DNA of 64,000 bases, from NCBI GenBank assembly GCA_016185365.1, contig JACPNP010000017.1, positions 1-64,000 on the forward strand, given 5' to 3'. Below the pieces are notes generated by a model, which had not been told where the DNA came from, did not search any database, and saw only the letters and a program-made list of their open reading frames with translations. Position numbers and translations under genes: made by a program. Positions 28,808-38,670 of this stretch are shown piece by piece. The DNA is from Terriglobales bacterium (GTDB lineage Bacteria > Acidobacteriota > Terriglobia > Terriglobales > Acidobacteriaceae). Position 1 is the first letter of the stretch, and the number at the start of each line of letters is the position of its first letter.

Positions 28808-30238
28808 TTATCTCCTGTTATCGGACTGCGGCTCGGTGTGTATGAGCACTTTGAATAACTCGGGGGCTTCCTGCTTGAACCGGATCTCCAATCGCGTGGA
28901 CAGGTCATGCACTTTAGCCAGCTCCGTGTCGTCCGCCAGGGTGCAGTGACAGGAAAGATAAAGGAGTCCCCGCACTCGCTTCAGGACCACCTCGTGCATG
29001 TCCAATATCCCGGGGAATTCGCGCGCTACAACGCGCAGCTTCCGCTCCAGTTCCGGATCTTTCACGATGGAATCGCCGGGCTCGATGGTCGAAGGCTCGC
29101 TCTCAATGTGCGTAAGGATGCTCTTGATCTCCGGCACCTCGGCTTTGATCTCCGCCTCGACCCGCGTGACCACATCATGCGCCTGTTTCAAGGTCAGGCG
29201 CTCATCCAGTTCCAGATGCTGCTCCACGTGTAACCGTCCTTCCAGGTCCTGCACGCTGACGTCATGGACAGCGAAGTTATGGCGCGACGCCACCGCCCGC
29301 ACCCGGTCGAAGATGTTCTCCTGCCCGGATGCCCGCGGGATGGAGATCACGGTGACATCGGCATGGGGCAGGACGTTCTGCACCGCTGCCGTCACCTCCG
29401 CCGCAACTTGTTCCGAACGCTGGAACGTAAGACGTCTTGATAGGGCCACGCCCACTTCGGCAAAGTATTTGTTTCCCGCCCGGCGGATGCGCACCCGGTC
29501 CACTTCCATCACGCCTTGCACCTGCCCGACCGTGTCCAGGATCTCGCCGCGCACGCCTTTGGGCGCGGCATCGAGCAGCGCATCGATGGTCTGGCGGGCC
29601 AATCGCCAGCTCACATGGACCACGACACCCGCCACCACCAGGGCGGCGACCGGATCCGCCTTGCGCAGCCACGAGATACCGTAATGATCGCCCGCCCAGA
29701 CCAGCGCCAGCCCAATGACCACCACGCCGCTCGACCAGATGTCCGTGCTGAAATGAAGCGCATCGGCTTCAAGCGCCTGGCTGTCATATTTCCGCGCGAT
29801 CCGGCCCAGCCGGCGGGAACGCCAGGCATCCACCATCATCGAAAGGATCAACACGCCGAATGCGGCCGGTGTCGCGTCGATGTGCACCTCCTGGAAAGCC
29901 AGCCTTTTCACCGCTTCCCATACGATCCAGAGGCAGGTCAGCAGCAACAACCCGGTCTCGAGGAACGCGGAAAAGTTCTCCACCTTGCCGTGTCCATACT
30001 GGTGGTCCGCGTCCGCGGGTTGGTCGGAGACGCGTACGGAAAAGAGCGTGATGACGGCAGCCAGGAAATCCAGGGCCGAGTGGGCCGCCTCGGAGAGAAT
30101 GCCCAGGCTCCCGGTGGTGAGTCCCACCGCGCCTTTCAGCGCGGTGATGAAGAACGCCGCAAACACCGAATTCAACGCCACCCGCCGCTTCTCCGATTGC
30201 ATCGCGTGAAGATCGGCCTGGAGCGCGGTCGCGGGCAT
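28808..30238 (-). CDS. Cation diffusion facilitator with extended C-terminus
   Basis: 476 residues. Six membrane helices carry the metal-site motifs HSALDF and HFSTDI and the loop DADHQYGHGKVE, typical of Zn/Fe/Mn efflux proteins. After the usual cytoplasmic dimerisation domain (about 215-290) two more similar domains of about 80 residues follow (HVEQHLELDERLTL; LLYLSCHCTLADDTELAKVHDL), so the protein is about 150 residues longer than typical CDFs. The ATG at 30238 fits the family N-terminus. It is the first gene of the CDF-OsmC-glutaredoxin group. Confidence 0.9.
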   Translation of the reverse strand: MPATALQADLHAMQSEKRRVALNSVFAAFFITALKGAVGLTTGSLGILSEAAHSALDFLAAVITLFSVRVSDQPADADHQYGHGKVENFSAFLETGLLLLTCLWIVWEAVKRLAFQEVHIDATPAAFGVLILSMMVDAWRSRRLGRIARKYDSQALEADALHFSTDIWSSGVVVIGLALVWAGDHYGISWLRKADPVAALVVAGVVVHVSWRLARQTIDALLDAAPKGVRGEILDTVGQVQGVMEVDRVRIRRAGNKYFAEVGVALSRRLTFQRSEQVAAEVTAAVQNVLPHADVTVISIPRASGQENIFDRVRAVASRHNFAVHDVSVQDLEGRLHVEQHLELDERLTLKQAHDVVTRVEAEIKAEVPEIKSILTHIESEPSTIEPGDSIVKDPELERKLRVVAREFPGILDMHEVVLKRVRGLLYLSCHCTLADDTELAKVHDLSTRLEIRFKQEAPELFKVLIHTEPQSDNRR

Positions 30239-30347
30239 GCCTTCCATTATGCACGATGGCTGCGCGCACGTTTGTGCTACATTGAAATCACTTCCCTTGA
30301 TACCGATGTCCAGCCTGGATCTTGGATCGAAAGCGAGCCCTCTTCCT

Positions 30348-31370
30348 GTGAAACATCTTCTTCTTATCGTTCTTGCGCTGTCCGTCTTGAGCGGCGCCCA
30401 GACCAAGACGGCGCCTAAAAAGACCGGTTCCGCCACGCAACAGAAACCTGCGGAGACCAAACCACCCGCGGCGCCGACTCAGCCGGCGACCACGCCCGCG
30501 CCGGTCGAATTGAGACCGGAATCCGTGGTCATCACCATCAATGGCGTATGCGCCGCCAATACGCCTCCGGAAAAATGCCAGTTGACCGTCTCCAAAACAG
30601 AATTCGACCGCCTGATCAAGATCGTGAATCCGGAGCTGCCCAAGGAAAAATGGCGCGAACTGGCCGGGCTTCTGGTGCAGATCTTTGCCATGTCCAATGA
30701 GGCGCTCAAGGCGGGCCTGGACCGGGACCCGGATATCTCGCAGCGCCTTCAAGTGGAAAGGCTGCGCCAGCTCGCCGAAGCCTACGGCGACCGTTTGCGC
30801 GCCGGCTACAAACCGACGGACCAGGAGGTCGAGACCGCCTACGCGGAGAACAAAGACCGTTATGAGGAGTTCCAGGTCCGCGCCATCTTCGTGCCCAAGT
30901 CCATCGGCACGGCCATCGAGTTGGAGAAGACCAAGGCGGTCGCCGAACAGATCCACACCCGCGCCGCTGCCGGAGAAGATTTCGACACGCTCCAGATCGA
31001 CGCCTACAAACTGACACAGCAGACTGCGGCGCCGCCGAAGACCGACCTCGGTTTCCGTGGCCGCGGGCGACTGGGTCCGCACGAAGCCGACATTCTTCCC
31101 CTGAAGGCTGGCCAAGTCACTGCCGTGCGTGAAGCGCCGCAGAGCTACGTGATTTATCGAGTGGAAGCCAAGCGCTTGGTTCCCTTGGCGGATGCAAAGG
31201 TCGAACTGGAGAACTACCTGGTCTCCCAGAAATACAGCGAGCGCCTGAATCAGATGCTTACCAGCATTAAGACGGACTTGAGCGCGGATTACTTTGGACC
31301 TCCGGAGCCGCCGGCGCAGCCCCAGTCCGCGCAACCAGCCGCTCCTGCGCCGGAAAAACCCAAGAACTGA
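30348..31370 (+). CDS. SurA-like periplasmic peptidyl-prolyl isomerase
   Basis: About 340 residues. The signal peptide MKHLLLIVLALSVLSGAQ starts at a GTG (30348); an ATG at 30306 is possible but would place 14 residues before it. A Pro/Ala/Thr-rich linker follows, then a helical SurA_N-like region, then a parvulin-type domain (about 200-310, with LGFRGRGRLGPHEADILPLKAGQV). The tail is Pro/Gln/Ala rich. It probably assists outer-membrane protein folding. It is divergent from the CDF gene. Confidence 0.75.
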   Translation: MKHLLLIVLALSVLSGAQTKTAPKKTGSATQQKPAETKPPAAPTQPATTPAPVELRPESVVITINGVCAANTPPEKCQLTVSKTEFDRLIKIVNPELPKEKWRELAGLLVQIFAMSNEALKAGLDRDPDISQRLQVERLRQLAEAYGDRLRAGYKPTDQEVETAYAENKDRYEEFQVRAIFVPKSIGTAIELEKTKAVAEQIHTRAAAGEDFDTLQIDAYKLTQQTAAPPKTDLGFRGRGRLGPHEADILPLKAGQVTAVREAPQSYVIYRVEAKRLVPLADAKVELENYLVSQKYSERLNQMLTSIKTDLSADYFGPPEPPAQPQSAQPAAPAPEKPKN

Positions 31371-31373
31371 AGC

Positions 31374-32480
31374 ATGGCGCCAAAGCCAACGATCGTCGTC
31401 ACCGGGGCCGCAGGCAATCTTGGCCTGCGGCTTTTGACATTACTCGGTGACTACAACATTCTCGCCCTCGACCTGCGCCCGCCCTCCGGCGATCTCGCGG
31501 GGCTCCCGCCGTTTGCATTCCATGCCACCGACCTTGGCCGGGAATCGTCCTGCGATCAGCTGATCCATCTGTTCCGCGAGCATCATGTGAACGCCGTCAT
31601 TCATCTTGCGTTCGTGATCGATCCGCTGCGCACCGGCGTGCTCGACCGGCGCCGTATGTGGCAGATCAACGTGGCCGGCACGGCGCGGGTGATGGAAGCC
31701 ATTGCCGAGGTGAACCGTCTGGGCGGGACCATCCACAAGCTCATCATTCCTGGCAGCGTTTCATCCTACGGCCCGGAACTCCCAGGCCGGGTAAAGGAAG
31801 ATTTCCCGCTCGGCGCGCACACCCTTACCTATGCCGTCCACAAGAAGGAATCAGACGAAGTCATCCGCGCGCGTGCTTCCCACCTGGGCGAATGCTCCAC
31901 ATTCTTGTTGAGGCCACATATTTTTGTAGGACACTCCATGCAGAACTACCTGGTCGGCGCCCTGCGCGGCACCCCATCCACGCATGGCCGGATCGGTCGC
32001 TGGCTCACCGCACGCGGTAAGCGTCTTCCCATGTTGCTTCCTGGCGGCGATGACTACTTGAAAAAGGAGTTTCAGTTTGTCCACGTGGATGACGTGGCCC
32101 GTTTGATCGTGCACATACTGGAGAAGTCAGACACGAAACAAGGGGTGGTAGTCCTCAATGTGGCTGGGCGCGGCGAACCCATCACCATCCGCGAGGCCGC
32201 GGAGATCACTCAGGCCCGCTTGCTCCGTCTTCCCGGCCTCTGGCTCTGCCGAAAGATCCTGAAGAAGATGTGGGATTGGGGCATCTCGCCGGCGCCGCCG
32301 GACAGCTGGCCCTATATGTGGGGCACCTACTGCATGGACCTTTCCCGTTTGGAGGGATTCCTGGGCGCAAAGTATCACCAGGTCATCCGTTACACGGTAC
32401 CGGAGGCATTGGCGGACAGCGTCATTGTGACTCCACCGTCAGAGGATCCGATGGATGGCGTCCCCGCTGCCAAGGCCTAG
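31374..32480 (+). CDS. NAD-dependent epimerase/dehydratase family protein (extended SDR)
   Basis: 368 residues. The nucleotide-binding TGAAGNLG (about 8-15) and the catalytic Tyr-x3-Lys (TYAVHKK, about 147-153) preceded by SSYGPE are present. The substrate is unknown; sugar nucleotides or isoprenoid/steroid-like compounds are typical. It starts 4 bp after the SurA-like gene and overlaps ubiE by four bases tail to tail. Confidence 0.82.
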   Translation: MAPKPTIVVTGAAGNLGLRLLTLLGDYNILALDLRPPSGDLAGLPPFAFHATDLGRESSCDQLIHLFREHHVNAVIHLAFVIDPLRTGVLDRRRMWQINVAGTARVMEAIAEVNRLGGTIHKLIIPGSVSSYGPELPGRVKEDFPLGAHTLTYAVHKKESDEVIRARASHLGECSTFLLRPHIFVGHSMQNYLVGALRGTPSTHGRIGRWLTARGKRLPMLLPGGDDYLKKEFQFVHVDDVARLIVHILEKSDTKQGVVVLNVAGRGEPITIREAAEITQARLLRLPGLWLCRKILKKMWDWGISPAPPDSWPYMWGTYCMDLSRLEGFLGAKYHQVIRYTVPEALADSVIVTPPSEDPMDGVPAAKA

Positions 32481-33265
32481 CCTTTCTTCCCTCGATACAG
32501 GCCGGCAATGCCGAAGCTATAGGGAGTCCAACTTACCTCGGTAAATCCCGCTTGTTCCATCTGTCTTGTCATCAATTTCGGCGCAGGAAATTTTTCAACC
32601 GACGCCGGCAGATAAGCGTAGGGTCCGCGCACGCCTGAGATCATTGTCCCGATCCTGGGGAGGACCTTGCGAAAGTAGAATCCATAGAGTTTCCCCAGCA
32701 AGCCGCCCGGCTCGCTGAAATCAAGTATCCCGAATTCTCCGCCTGGCCTTAGAACGCGGCGTATCTCTTCCAGTCCGGCCTGATAATTCGCCAGATTGCG
32801 GAATCCGAAAGCGGACGTGACCAGGTCAAAGTTGTTGTCCGCGAAGGGCAGATGCAGGGCATCAGCTTCGACGGCCAGGATACCCTTGCCGACGAATTTC
32901 TCGCGTCCCCGTTTCAGCATCTGGTGGGCGAAATTGGCCGCCATCATCGGCGCCGCCCCGGCGGCCGATTGTTTGCGCAAGGCCAGCGCCATGTCCCCGG
33001 TGCCGCAACAGAGGTCAAGCACGCGGGCCTCGCTACGCTGCAGTATCGGCCGGAACTTGCGCGCGGTGCGCCACCACCACAGCCGGTCGACGTTCATCGA
33101 GAGCACGTGATTCAGCAGGTCATACCGTGGCGCGATCTCATCGAACATCTTCTGCACGGCCTGGGCCGCGCTGCGCTCGTCCGCTGCGCCCTCGGGGGAG
33201 GCGCCCGACGCAGCGTGTCTTTGTGTGACGTTATCCATGTCTGTAGTATCGAACTTAGAGCGCAT
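32477..33265 (-). CDS. ubiE: Demethylmenaquinone/ubiquinone methyltransferase
   Basis: 262-residue class I methyltransferase. FDEIAPRYDLLNHVLSMNVDRLWW, VLDLCCGTGDMAL (motif I) and VTSAFGFRNLANY match UbiE/MenG. It C-methylates the quinone precursor, menaquinone in most Acidobacteriota. The start at 33265 overlaps the end of aroB by 11 bases; an ATG at 33238 is an alternative. It follows aroB on the same strand. Confidence 0.9.
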   Translation of the reverse strand: MRSKFDTTDMDNVTQRHAASGASPEGAADERSAAQAVQKMFDEIAPRYDLLNHVLSMNVDRLWWWRTARKFRPILQRSEARVLDLCCGTGDMALALRKQSAAGAAPMMAANFAHQMLKRGREKFVGKGILAVEADALHLPFADNNFDLVTSAFGFRNLANYQAGLEEIRRVLRPGGEFGILDFSEPGGLLGKLYGFYFRKVLPRIGTMISGVRGPYAYLPASVEKFPAPKLMTRQMEQAGFTEVSWTPYSFGIAGLYRGKKG

Positions 33266-34343
33266 TCACATTTGCGATCGCGCGTTTCACGATTGCGGCA
33301 TCAATGTCCTTCTTGATGACCGCTTCCCCGATATCTGTGGCCAGCACGAAGCTGGGGACTCCGCGCAACGCTTTCTTGTCTGCCGTCATGAGCCGCATTA
33401 CGCGCGCCGGTGACACTTTGATTTTTGGAAGTGGCCCCAGGGAATGCACCGCGGCGATGATGCGCTCGGCCACGGATTCAGGGGTCACTCCGGCATTCAC
33501 GCCGATCTCCGCCGCCGCGATCATCCCCAGGCCCACGGCTTCGCCATGTCGAAGCAGCTTATATCCCGTGGCAGCCTCGAGTGCATGGCCGACGGTATGC
33601 CCGAAATTAAGGACGCGCCTCAGGTCTCCTTCACGTTCATCCGCCGCGACTACGTCCGCTTTGACTCGCACGGATGCGGCGACCACCCGTGCCAATGCTT
33701 TTCGCTCTCGCCGCAGCAGCGCCGGCCCGGATCTCTCCACGAAGCGGAACAGGTCTGCATCCCGGATCACGCCGCACTTCAAGACTTCGAACAACCCTGC
33801 GCGGTACTCGCGTTCCGGCAGCGTCGCCAGCACGCTCGTATCGGCCAGGACAAGTACTGGCTGGTGGAATGCACCCACCAGATTCTTCCCTTCCGGAAGA
33901 TTCACGCCTGTCTTGCCGCCGACGGCGGCGTCCACCTGCGCCAGCAGTGTCGTGGGCACCTGAACGATCGGTACGCCGCGCAGGAAGGTGGCCGCCGCAA
34001 ATCCCGCAAGGTCGCCGACGACGCCACCACCCAACGCGATTACACAGGATCTCCTGTCTGCCCCCGCATGGACCAATTTGCGCAGCAACTCCGATAGATT
34101 GGCGAGAGTTTTTGCCGGCTCGCCGTCAGGCACTGGGACCACCACAAACTCGATCCCGGAGCGGCGCAGACTCTGTTCCAGGATCCTGCCCCACCGTTTG
34201 CGGATAGGGCTTGATGTGACCACCACCATCAGTGATGGATCCAATACCGCGCGCACCCGGCGGCCCGCGCTCGCCAACACGCCGGGGCCGATCACCACAT
34301 CATATGAGCGGCCGGGCAACGCGACAGAGATCGTCTGTGTCAT
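33255..34343 (-). CDS. aroB: 3-dehydroquinate synthase
   Basis: 362 residues. GGGVVGDLAGFAAATFLRG (about 97-115), VPTTLLAQVDAAVGGKTGVN and LNFGHTVGHALE define AroB, the NAD and metal-dependent second step of the shikimate pathway. The ATG at 34343 matches the family N-terminus; the frame is open further upstream but antisense to nadB. It overlaps ubiE. Confidence 0.95.
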   Translation of the reverse strand: MTQTISVALPGRSYDVVIGPGVLASAGRRVRAVLDPSLMVVVTSSPIRKRWGRILEQSLRRSGIEFVVVPVPDGEPAKTLANLSELLRKLVHAGADRRSCVIALGGGVVGDLAGFAAATFLRGVPIVQVPTTLLAQVDAAVGGKTGVNLPEGKNLVGAFHQPVLVLADTSVLATLPEREYRAGLFEVLKCGVIRDADLFRFVERSGPALLRRERKALARVVAASVRVKADVVAADEREGDLRRVLNFGHTVGHALEAATGYKLLRHGEAVGLGMIAAAEIGVNAGVTPESVAERIIAAVHSLGPLPKIKVSPARVMRLMTADKKALRGVPSFVLATDIGEAVIKKDIDAAIVKRAIANVNAL

Positions 34344-34422
34344 GGCAAGAGGGAGGCAGGGCGCACAATGCGAACTTCCATCATAAATGAATGCTTCCTG
34401 ATACCATCGAAGATTGCCGCAG

Positions 34423-35973
34423 ATGGAAACAGATTTCATCGTAGTCGGGGCCGGTGTGGCGGGATTGCGCGCCGCCATCGAACTGGCGGAAGCCGGACGC
34501 GTCCTGGTCATCTCCAAGCTTGAGCTGGAGGAGACAGCCACGCAGTATGCCCAGGGTGGCGTGGCCGTCGCCCTCAGCGACGAAGACGAGATCGGCCTGC
34601 ATTTGCAAGACACCCTCGCCGCCGGCGATGGGCTGGTCGACGAGGCCGCCGCGCGCGTTCTTGTGGAAGAAGGCCAGGACCGCATCCAGGAACTGATTGA
34701 CTGGGGCACGCAGTTCGATCGCACCGGTACCCGTCTCACCTTCACGCGCGAAGCCGCGCACAGCCGCAACCGCATCCTGCACGCGCACGGTGATTCGACC
34801 GGACGCGAGATCGGCCGCGCTCTGGCCGCGCGCGCTCACAGTCTCCCCAATATCACGTTCGCGGAATATGAATTTACCGCCGACCTTTTGCTCGAAGATG
34901 GCCGCGCGGCCGGCGTGTACTTGATCGACCGCTCGGCCACAGAGTCCGCGGTGCGCGCATCAGCCATCTTGCTGGCGACAGGTGGCGCCGGACAGGTCTA
35001 CCGCGACACCACCAATCCCTCGGTTGCCACCGCCGACGGCATCGCCATGGCCTACCGCGCGGGCGCGACTGTCAGTGACATGGAGTTCGTCCAATTCCAC
35101 CCGACCGCGCTCTACCTGCAGAATGCGCCTCGCTTCCTTCTCTCCGAAGCGCTGCGCGGCGAGGGCGCTCACTTGTTAAACCCCGCTCAGGAACGCTTCA
35201 TGGCGGCCTACCATCCCATGGCGGAACTTGCGCCGCGCGACGTGGTCGCCCGCGCCATCACCGCGGAGATCGACAAGACCAGATCCGGCGACACGGTTTG
35301 CTATCTCGACCTTCGACACCTCGATGCCGCGCGAGTCGCCACGCGTTTCCCTCGTATCCATGCCACATGTCTGCGACATGGCTTGGACATTACGCGGGAC
35401 TTGATTCCTGTGCGACCGGCTGCGCATTACATCATGGGCGGGGTGAAGACCGATCTATGGGGCCAGACCACGGTCCCCGGCCTGTTCGCCGCCGGCGAGA
35501 CGGCCTGCACTGGCGTTCACGGCGCCAACCGCCTGGCCAGCAATTCACTCCTGGAAGGATTGGTCTATGGGGCGCGCGCGGGAAGACGGATGCGGGCCAG
35601 TGCGAATGCGCCGCGGCGTTCCGGTCCCGCCGAGCCTCGGCCCTTGCCTCCGCTCGGGAATGCCATGTCACCCGACCAGATGATCCAGACCGTGAAGAAC
35701 ATCATGGCCCGCAATGCGGGCGTGACCCGCACGGGAGAAGGATTGAAAGAGGCCCTTTGCCTCATCGACACCCTGGCGAATCGCCTGCCCAAGCCAAACT
35801 CCCGGATCTCCGGGGAGGCCTTCAACCTTCAGCAAGTGGCTTGGTTGATCATCAAGTCGGCTCTTAAGCGCGAAGAGAGCCGCGGCGCGCACTACCGCAC
35901 TGATTTTCCCCGCCATGATGGGCAATTCAAAAAGCACTCACTGGTGCGCAACGGAATTGTCAGCTTTGCGTGA
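34423..35973 (+). CDS. nadB: L-aspartate oxidase
   Basis: 516 residues. The FAD-binding VVGAGVAGLRAAIELA is at the N-terminus. TATQYAQGGVA, FHPTALYL, RPAAHYIMGGVKTD and GAGETACTGVHGANRLASNS-like elements (AAGETACTGVHG) identify NadB, which oxidises aspartate to iminoaspartate for NAD synthesis. The C-terminal helical domain is present. ATG 34423 is preferred to a TTG at 34414. It is divergent from aroB across 79 bp. Confidence 0.94.
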   Translation: METDFIVVGAGVAGLRAAIELAEAGRVLVISKLELEETATQYAQGGVAVALSDEDEIGLHLQDTLAAGDGLVDEAAARVLVEEGQDRIQELIDWGTQFDRTGTRLTFTREAAHSRNRILHAHGDSTGREIGRALAARAHSLPNITFAEYEFTADLLLEDGRAAGVYLIDRSATESAVRASAILLATGGAGQVYRDTTNPSVATADGIAMAYRAGATVSDMEFVQFHPTALYLQNAPRFLLSEALRGEGAHLLNPAQERFMAAYHPMAELAPRDVVARAITAEIDKTRSGDTVCYLDLRHLDAARVATRFPRIHATCLRHGLDITRDLIPVRPAAHYIMGGVKTDLWGQTTVPGLFAAGETACTGVHGANRLASNSLLEGLVYGARAGRRMRASANAPRRSGPAEPRPLPPLGNAMSPDQMIQTVKNIMARNAGVTRTGEGLKEALCLIDTLANRLPKPNSRISGEAFNLQQVAWLIIKSALKREESRGAHYRTDFPRHDGQFKKHSLVRNGIVSFA

Positions 35974-35988
35974 GAAGCAACAGCGGAC

Positions 35989-37362
35989 CTACTTCCGGCC
36001 TTCCCTCTTTTGCGCCACCACCAGCCCACGAGGAGTGGGCATCAACACGACGGTGATCAAACCCTCCTGCTCCAACTTGAGGGCGGCCGCGCGCACCGTC
36101 TTCAGATGGGAGCTGGCATCGTGCATCAGGATCAGGCCGTGCGGGTTCATCTGCGGCAGGAATCGCCGGACTTCCTGTTCGCGCAGCGGCGGGTCGCTGT
36201 CGCTGAACAGCATGTCGATCTGTCCTTCCACTCTGGTCTCAAGGCTTGATTCATTCCGCGCTTCGATCCACTCGGTCAGACCTGAGGCTTCAATCCGCTC
36301 CTTGGCCTTTACGAAGACCTTGGGATCGTATTCGCAGGTGATCACCTTGCCGAAACCGTTCCGCTTCAATCCTTCCGCCAGCCAAAGCGTGCTGATCCCC
36401 ATGAATGTCCCGGTCTCGACGATCACGTTCGGCTTTGCCGTAGTCACCAGGCAGCGCAAGAACTCAAGCACCTCGACTTCCGCCGTCATGGAGTCATACA
36501 TGCTCCATCGCTCCGGATGCGGACACTCCGGCGTTGCCCGGTGATACTCCGGCTGCAGCACATCACCGCGTTGCGCAAAGTGTTCCAGTATCCGGTGCTC
36601 ACCCTTCAGAGCTTTGAATCGCTTCTTCACAACCACCAACAAGACAAGCCCACCGATCGCCGAAGCCAGCCCCATCACTTGCGCATTGCTCATCCCCAAA
36701 AAGATTTTCGGATTGATGCGGATGAACTCCACCAGGAATCGCGACAGACCGCTGAGCAGAAAGAACTCCGCCACCACATGCCCCTGCGGACGCGGCCCGA
36801 TGGTTGCTTTCTTCCCCTGCCGCCAGAGATAAATGAAGATCAATATCCCGGCGAGAAACTCATAGATCGGAGTGGGATGCACTCGCGCAGTCGTCGGCAC
36901 CAACCCATTGGGAAAACTCATGCCCCAGGGCAGTGTGGTGGGTACGCCGTAATCGCCGTCGCCGGAGACCAGACATCCGATCCGCCCGACGGCGTATCCC
37001 AGAGCCGCAGCGGGGCTCGCCGAATCCATCAGAGTGAGCAGAGGCACTTTGTAATGCCGCGCGAAGAAGACGATGGCTGCGACTCCCGCCAACAGTCCGC
37101 CGAACCATGCAAAACCATCTCGACTGAATAAAGTAATGATCGGCGCCGACAGCAATTCTCTTGGTGATTCTAAGACGTGCCACAGCTTCGCGCCTATCAC
37201 GCCGGCCACGACAATCACTCCCACCATCAGGTTCGGGTCGCAATTCATCCGGCGTCGGCGCAGGTCTTCGCGCCACACGAAGTACGCCACCATAAATGCC
37301 AGCCACATAAACAGACCGAACGTGGGAAGTTGGAGCCGCCCGATTTCGAGATACGGAAGCAT
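35989..37362 (-). CDS. lgt: Lgt prolipoprotein diacylglyceryl transferase fused to a class I methyltransferase
   Basis: 457 residues in one uninterrupted frame. Residues 1-250 are Lgt: seven membrane segments, GRIGCLVSGDGDYG (Arg127) and HPTPIYEFL. Lgt adds diacylglycerol to lipobox Cys residues such as that of Pal. Residues 290-457 form a Rossmann methyltransferase with motif I VIVETGTFMGISTLWLAE and CEYDPKVF, like small O-methyltransferases of the CmcI/TylF type. A 40-residue linker joins them, ending the Lgt domain on the cytoplasmic side. The Asn of the E. coli Lgt signature is Ser here. ATG 37362 fits the Lgt N-terminus. The methyl acceptor is unknown. Confidence 0.88.
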   Translation of the reverse strand: MLPYLEIGRLQLPTFGLFMWLAFMVAYFVWREDLRRRRMNCDPNLMVGVIVVAGVIGAKLWHVLESPRELLSAPIITLFSRDGFAWFGGLLAGVAAIVFFARHYKVPLLTLMDSASPAAALGYAVGRIGCLVSGDGDYGVPTTLPWGMSFPNGLVPTTARVHPTPIYEFLAGILIFIYLWRQGKKATIGPRPQGHVVAEFFLLSGLSRFLVEFIRINPKIFLGMSNAQVMGLASAIGGLVLLVVVKKRFKALKGEHRILEHFAQRGDVLQPEYHRATPECPHPERWSMYDSMTAEVEVLEFLRCLVTTAKPNVIVETGTFMGISTLWLAEGLKRNGFGKVITCEYDPKVFVKAKERIEASGLTEWIEARNESSLETRVEGQIDMLFSDSDPPLREQEVRRFLPQMNPHGLILMHDASSHLKTVRAAALKLEQEGLITVVLMPTPRGLVVAQKREGRK

Positions 37363-37420
37363 GCTGTCCGAGTATACGGCACGTGCGAATCGCCCCGGCG
37401 GCGGATGGTAGAGTGAGTAG

Positions 37421-38668
37421 ATGCGCAAGATCCTCAGTCATCGCGGCCTGCGGCTGATCTTTATCGCCAACATGATCTCGATGCTGGGCAGCGGACTGAA
37501 CAGCGCCGCCGTCATCTGGTACATCCTGCAGAAAACCCACTCCGAAGTGGACATCTCCTACCTGGTCGTCTTCCAGACCTTGCCGGCGATGCTGCTGATC
37601 CCCTTCACTGGCGTCTTTATTGACCGCGAAGACCGTCGCCGCCTGGTGATGTTGCTCGATGCCGGCCGCGGCCTGGTGATCCTCGTGGTCGCGATCCTGG
37701 CTCTGCGCCATCAGGTCGAACTTTGGCACCTCTACATCATGAACACCTTGGTCGCGCTGGGTTTCTGGATGTTCTGGCCCACGATCACCGCCTTGATCCA
37801 GGAACTCACGCCGGACACCGAGTTCGTGCACTCCAATACGTTCCTCATGGCCGGGGTGCAAGGCGGATGGCTCATCGCCGGGGCCATCGTCGGATTTCTC
37901 TACGATCACATCGGCCTGGGGCCGATCCTCTTGATCGATTTCGGCACCTACGTTGTCTCCTTCACGTTGTACCTGTTCGTGCGCAAGGGTAGGCACGTAG
38001 TGAGTCATCCGCCCGCGCCGGACGCGCCAGTGCATGAAAGCACGTTCGCGCATTACGTCCACGACCTGAAAGAGGGATTTCGTTACGTGCGCGCGCGTCC
38101 GGTGGTGATAGCGCTGTGCACTAGTTGGGGGCTGTTCCTGGGAGCGATGCTGAGCCAGACCATCCTCACCGCCCCGTTCAGTGAACGGATCCTTCATGGC
38201 GGCGCCGTCGGATACGGCTGGTTGAATGGCGCATGGGGCGTGGGCGCGTTTCTCAGCGCACTCTATGCCGCCAAACTCATCGAGCGATTCGGTGGCCGGG
38301 CTGTCGTCGGTGTGGGGATGGCGGCCCTCACCTTCGGAATGGCCGGTTCGCCGTTCTCCGGCATCGTCCTGATCGGCGTGCTTTTCTATTTCATCATGGG
38401 CACTGCGCGCGGCTTGCTCGGCATCGCGCTCAGCAGCACCACCATGGAGATCGTGCCCAAGCACATGATGGGCCGGGTGCAGAACACGTATTATTTTGCC
38501 GGGGTCTTGTTGCAGATCGTATTGGGACTTGCGGTCGGCATCACCGCCCACAACTGGAGCCTGACCGCCGCGTTTTATCTGATCGGGTCCGTTTACGGTA
38601 TCGCGTTCCTCTTGTCGACATTGCCGGCGCGCGCCGCCACAGCGGGTGAAACCACGGGGACCGCCTGA
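37421..38668 (+). CDS. MFS exporter (MFS_3/EntS-like)
   Basis: 415 residues, 12 membrane helices. Short loop [19 protein letters not shown] after helix 2 and the paired domain layout fit the EntS/macrolide-exporter group of MFS. It starts 58 bp from lgt on the other strand and ends 2 bp before the P450 gene, so transporter and P450 are likely cotranscribed. Possibly it exports a P450 product. Confidence 0.85.
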   Translation: MRKILSHRGLRLIFIANMISMLGSGLNSAAVIWYILQKTHSEVDISYLVVFQTLPAMLLIPFTGVFIDREDRRRLVMLLDAGRGLVILVVAILALRHQVELWHLYIMNTLVALGFWMFWPTITALIQELTPDTEFVHSNTFLMAGVQGGWLIAGAIVGFLYDHIGLGPILLIDFGTYVVSFTLYLFVRKGRHVVSHPPAPDAPVHESTFAHYVHDLKEGFRYVRARPVVIALCTSWGLFLGAMLSQTILTAPFSERILHGGAVGYGWLNGAWGVGAFLSALYAAKLIERFGGRAVVGVGMAALTFGMAGSPFSGIVLIGVLFYFIMGTARGLLGIALSSTTMEIVPKHMMGRVQNTYYFAGVLLQIVLGLAVGITAHNWSLTAAFYLIGSVYGIAFLLSTLPARAATAGETTGTA

Positions 38669-38670
38669 TC

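Noticed and set aside
36860-38551. 563-codon open frame on the minus strand
   Set aside because: Antisense to the MFS gene; His/Asp/Gln-rich translation typical of a shadow frame.
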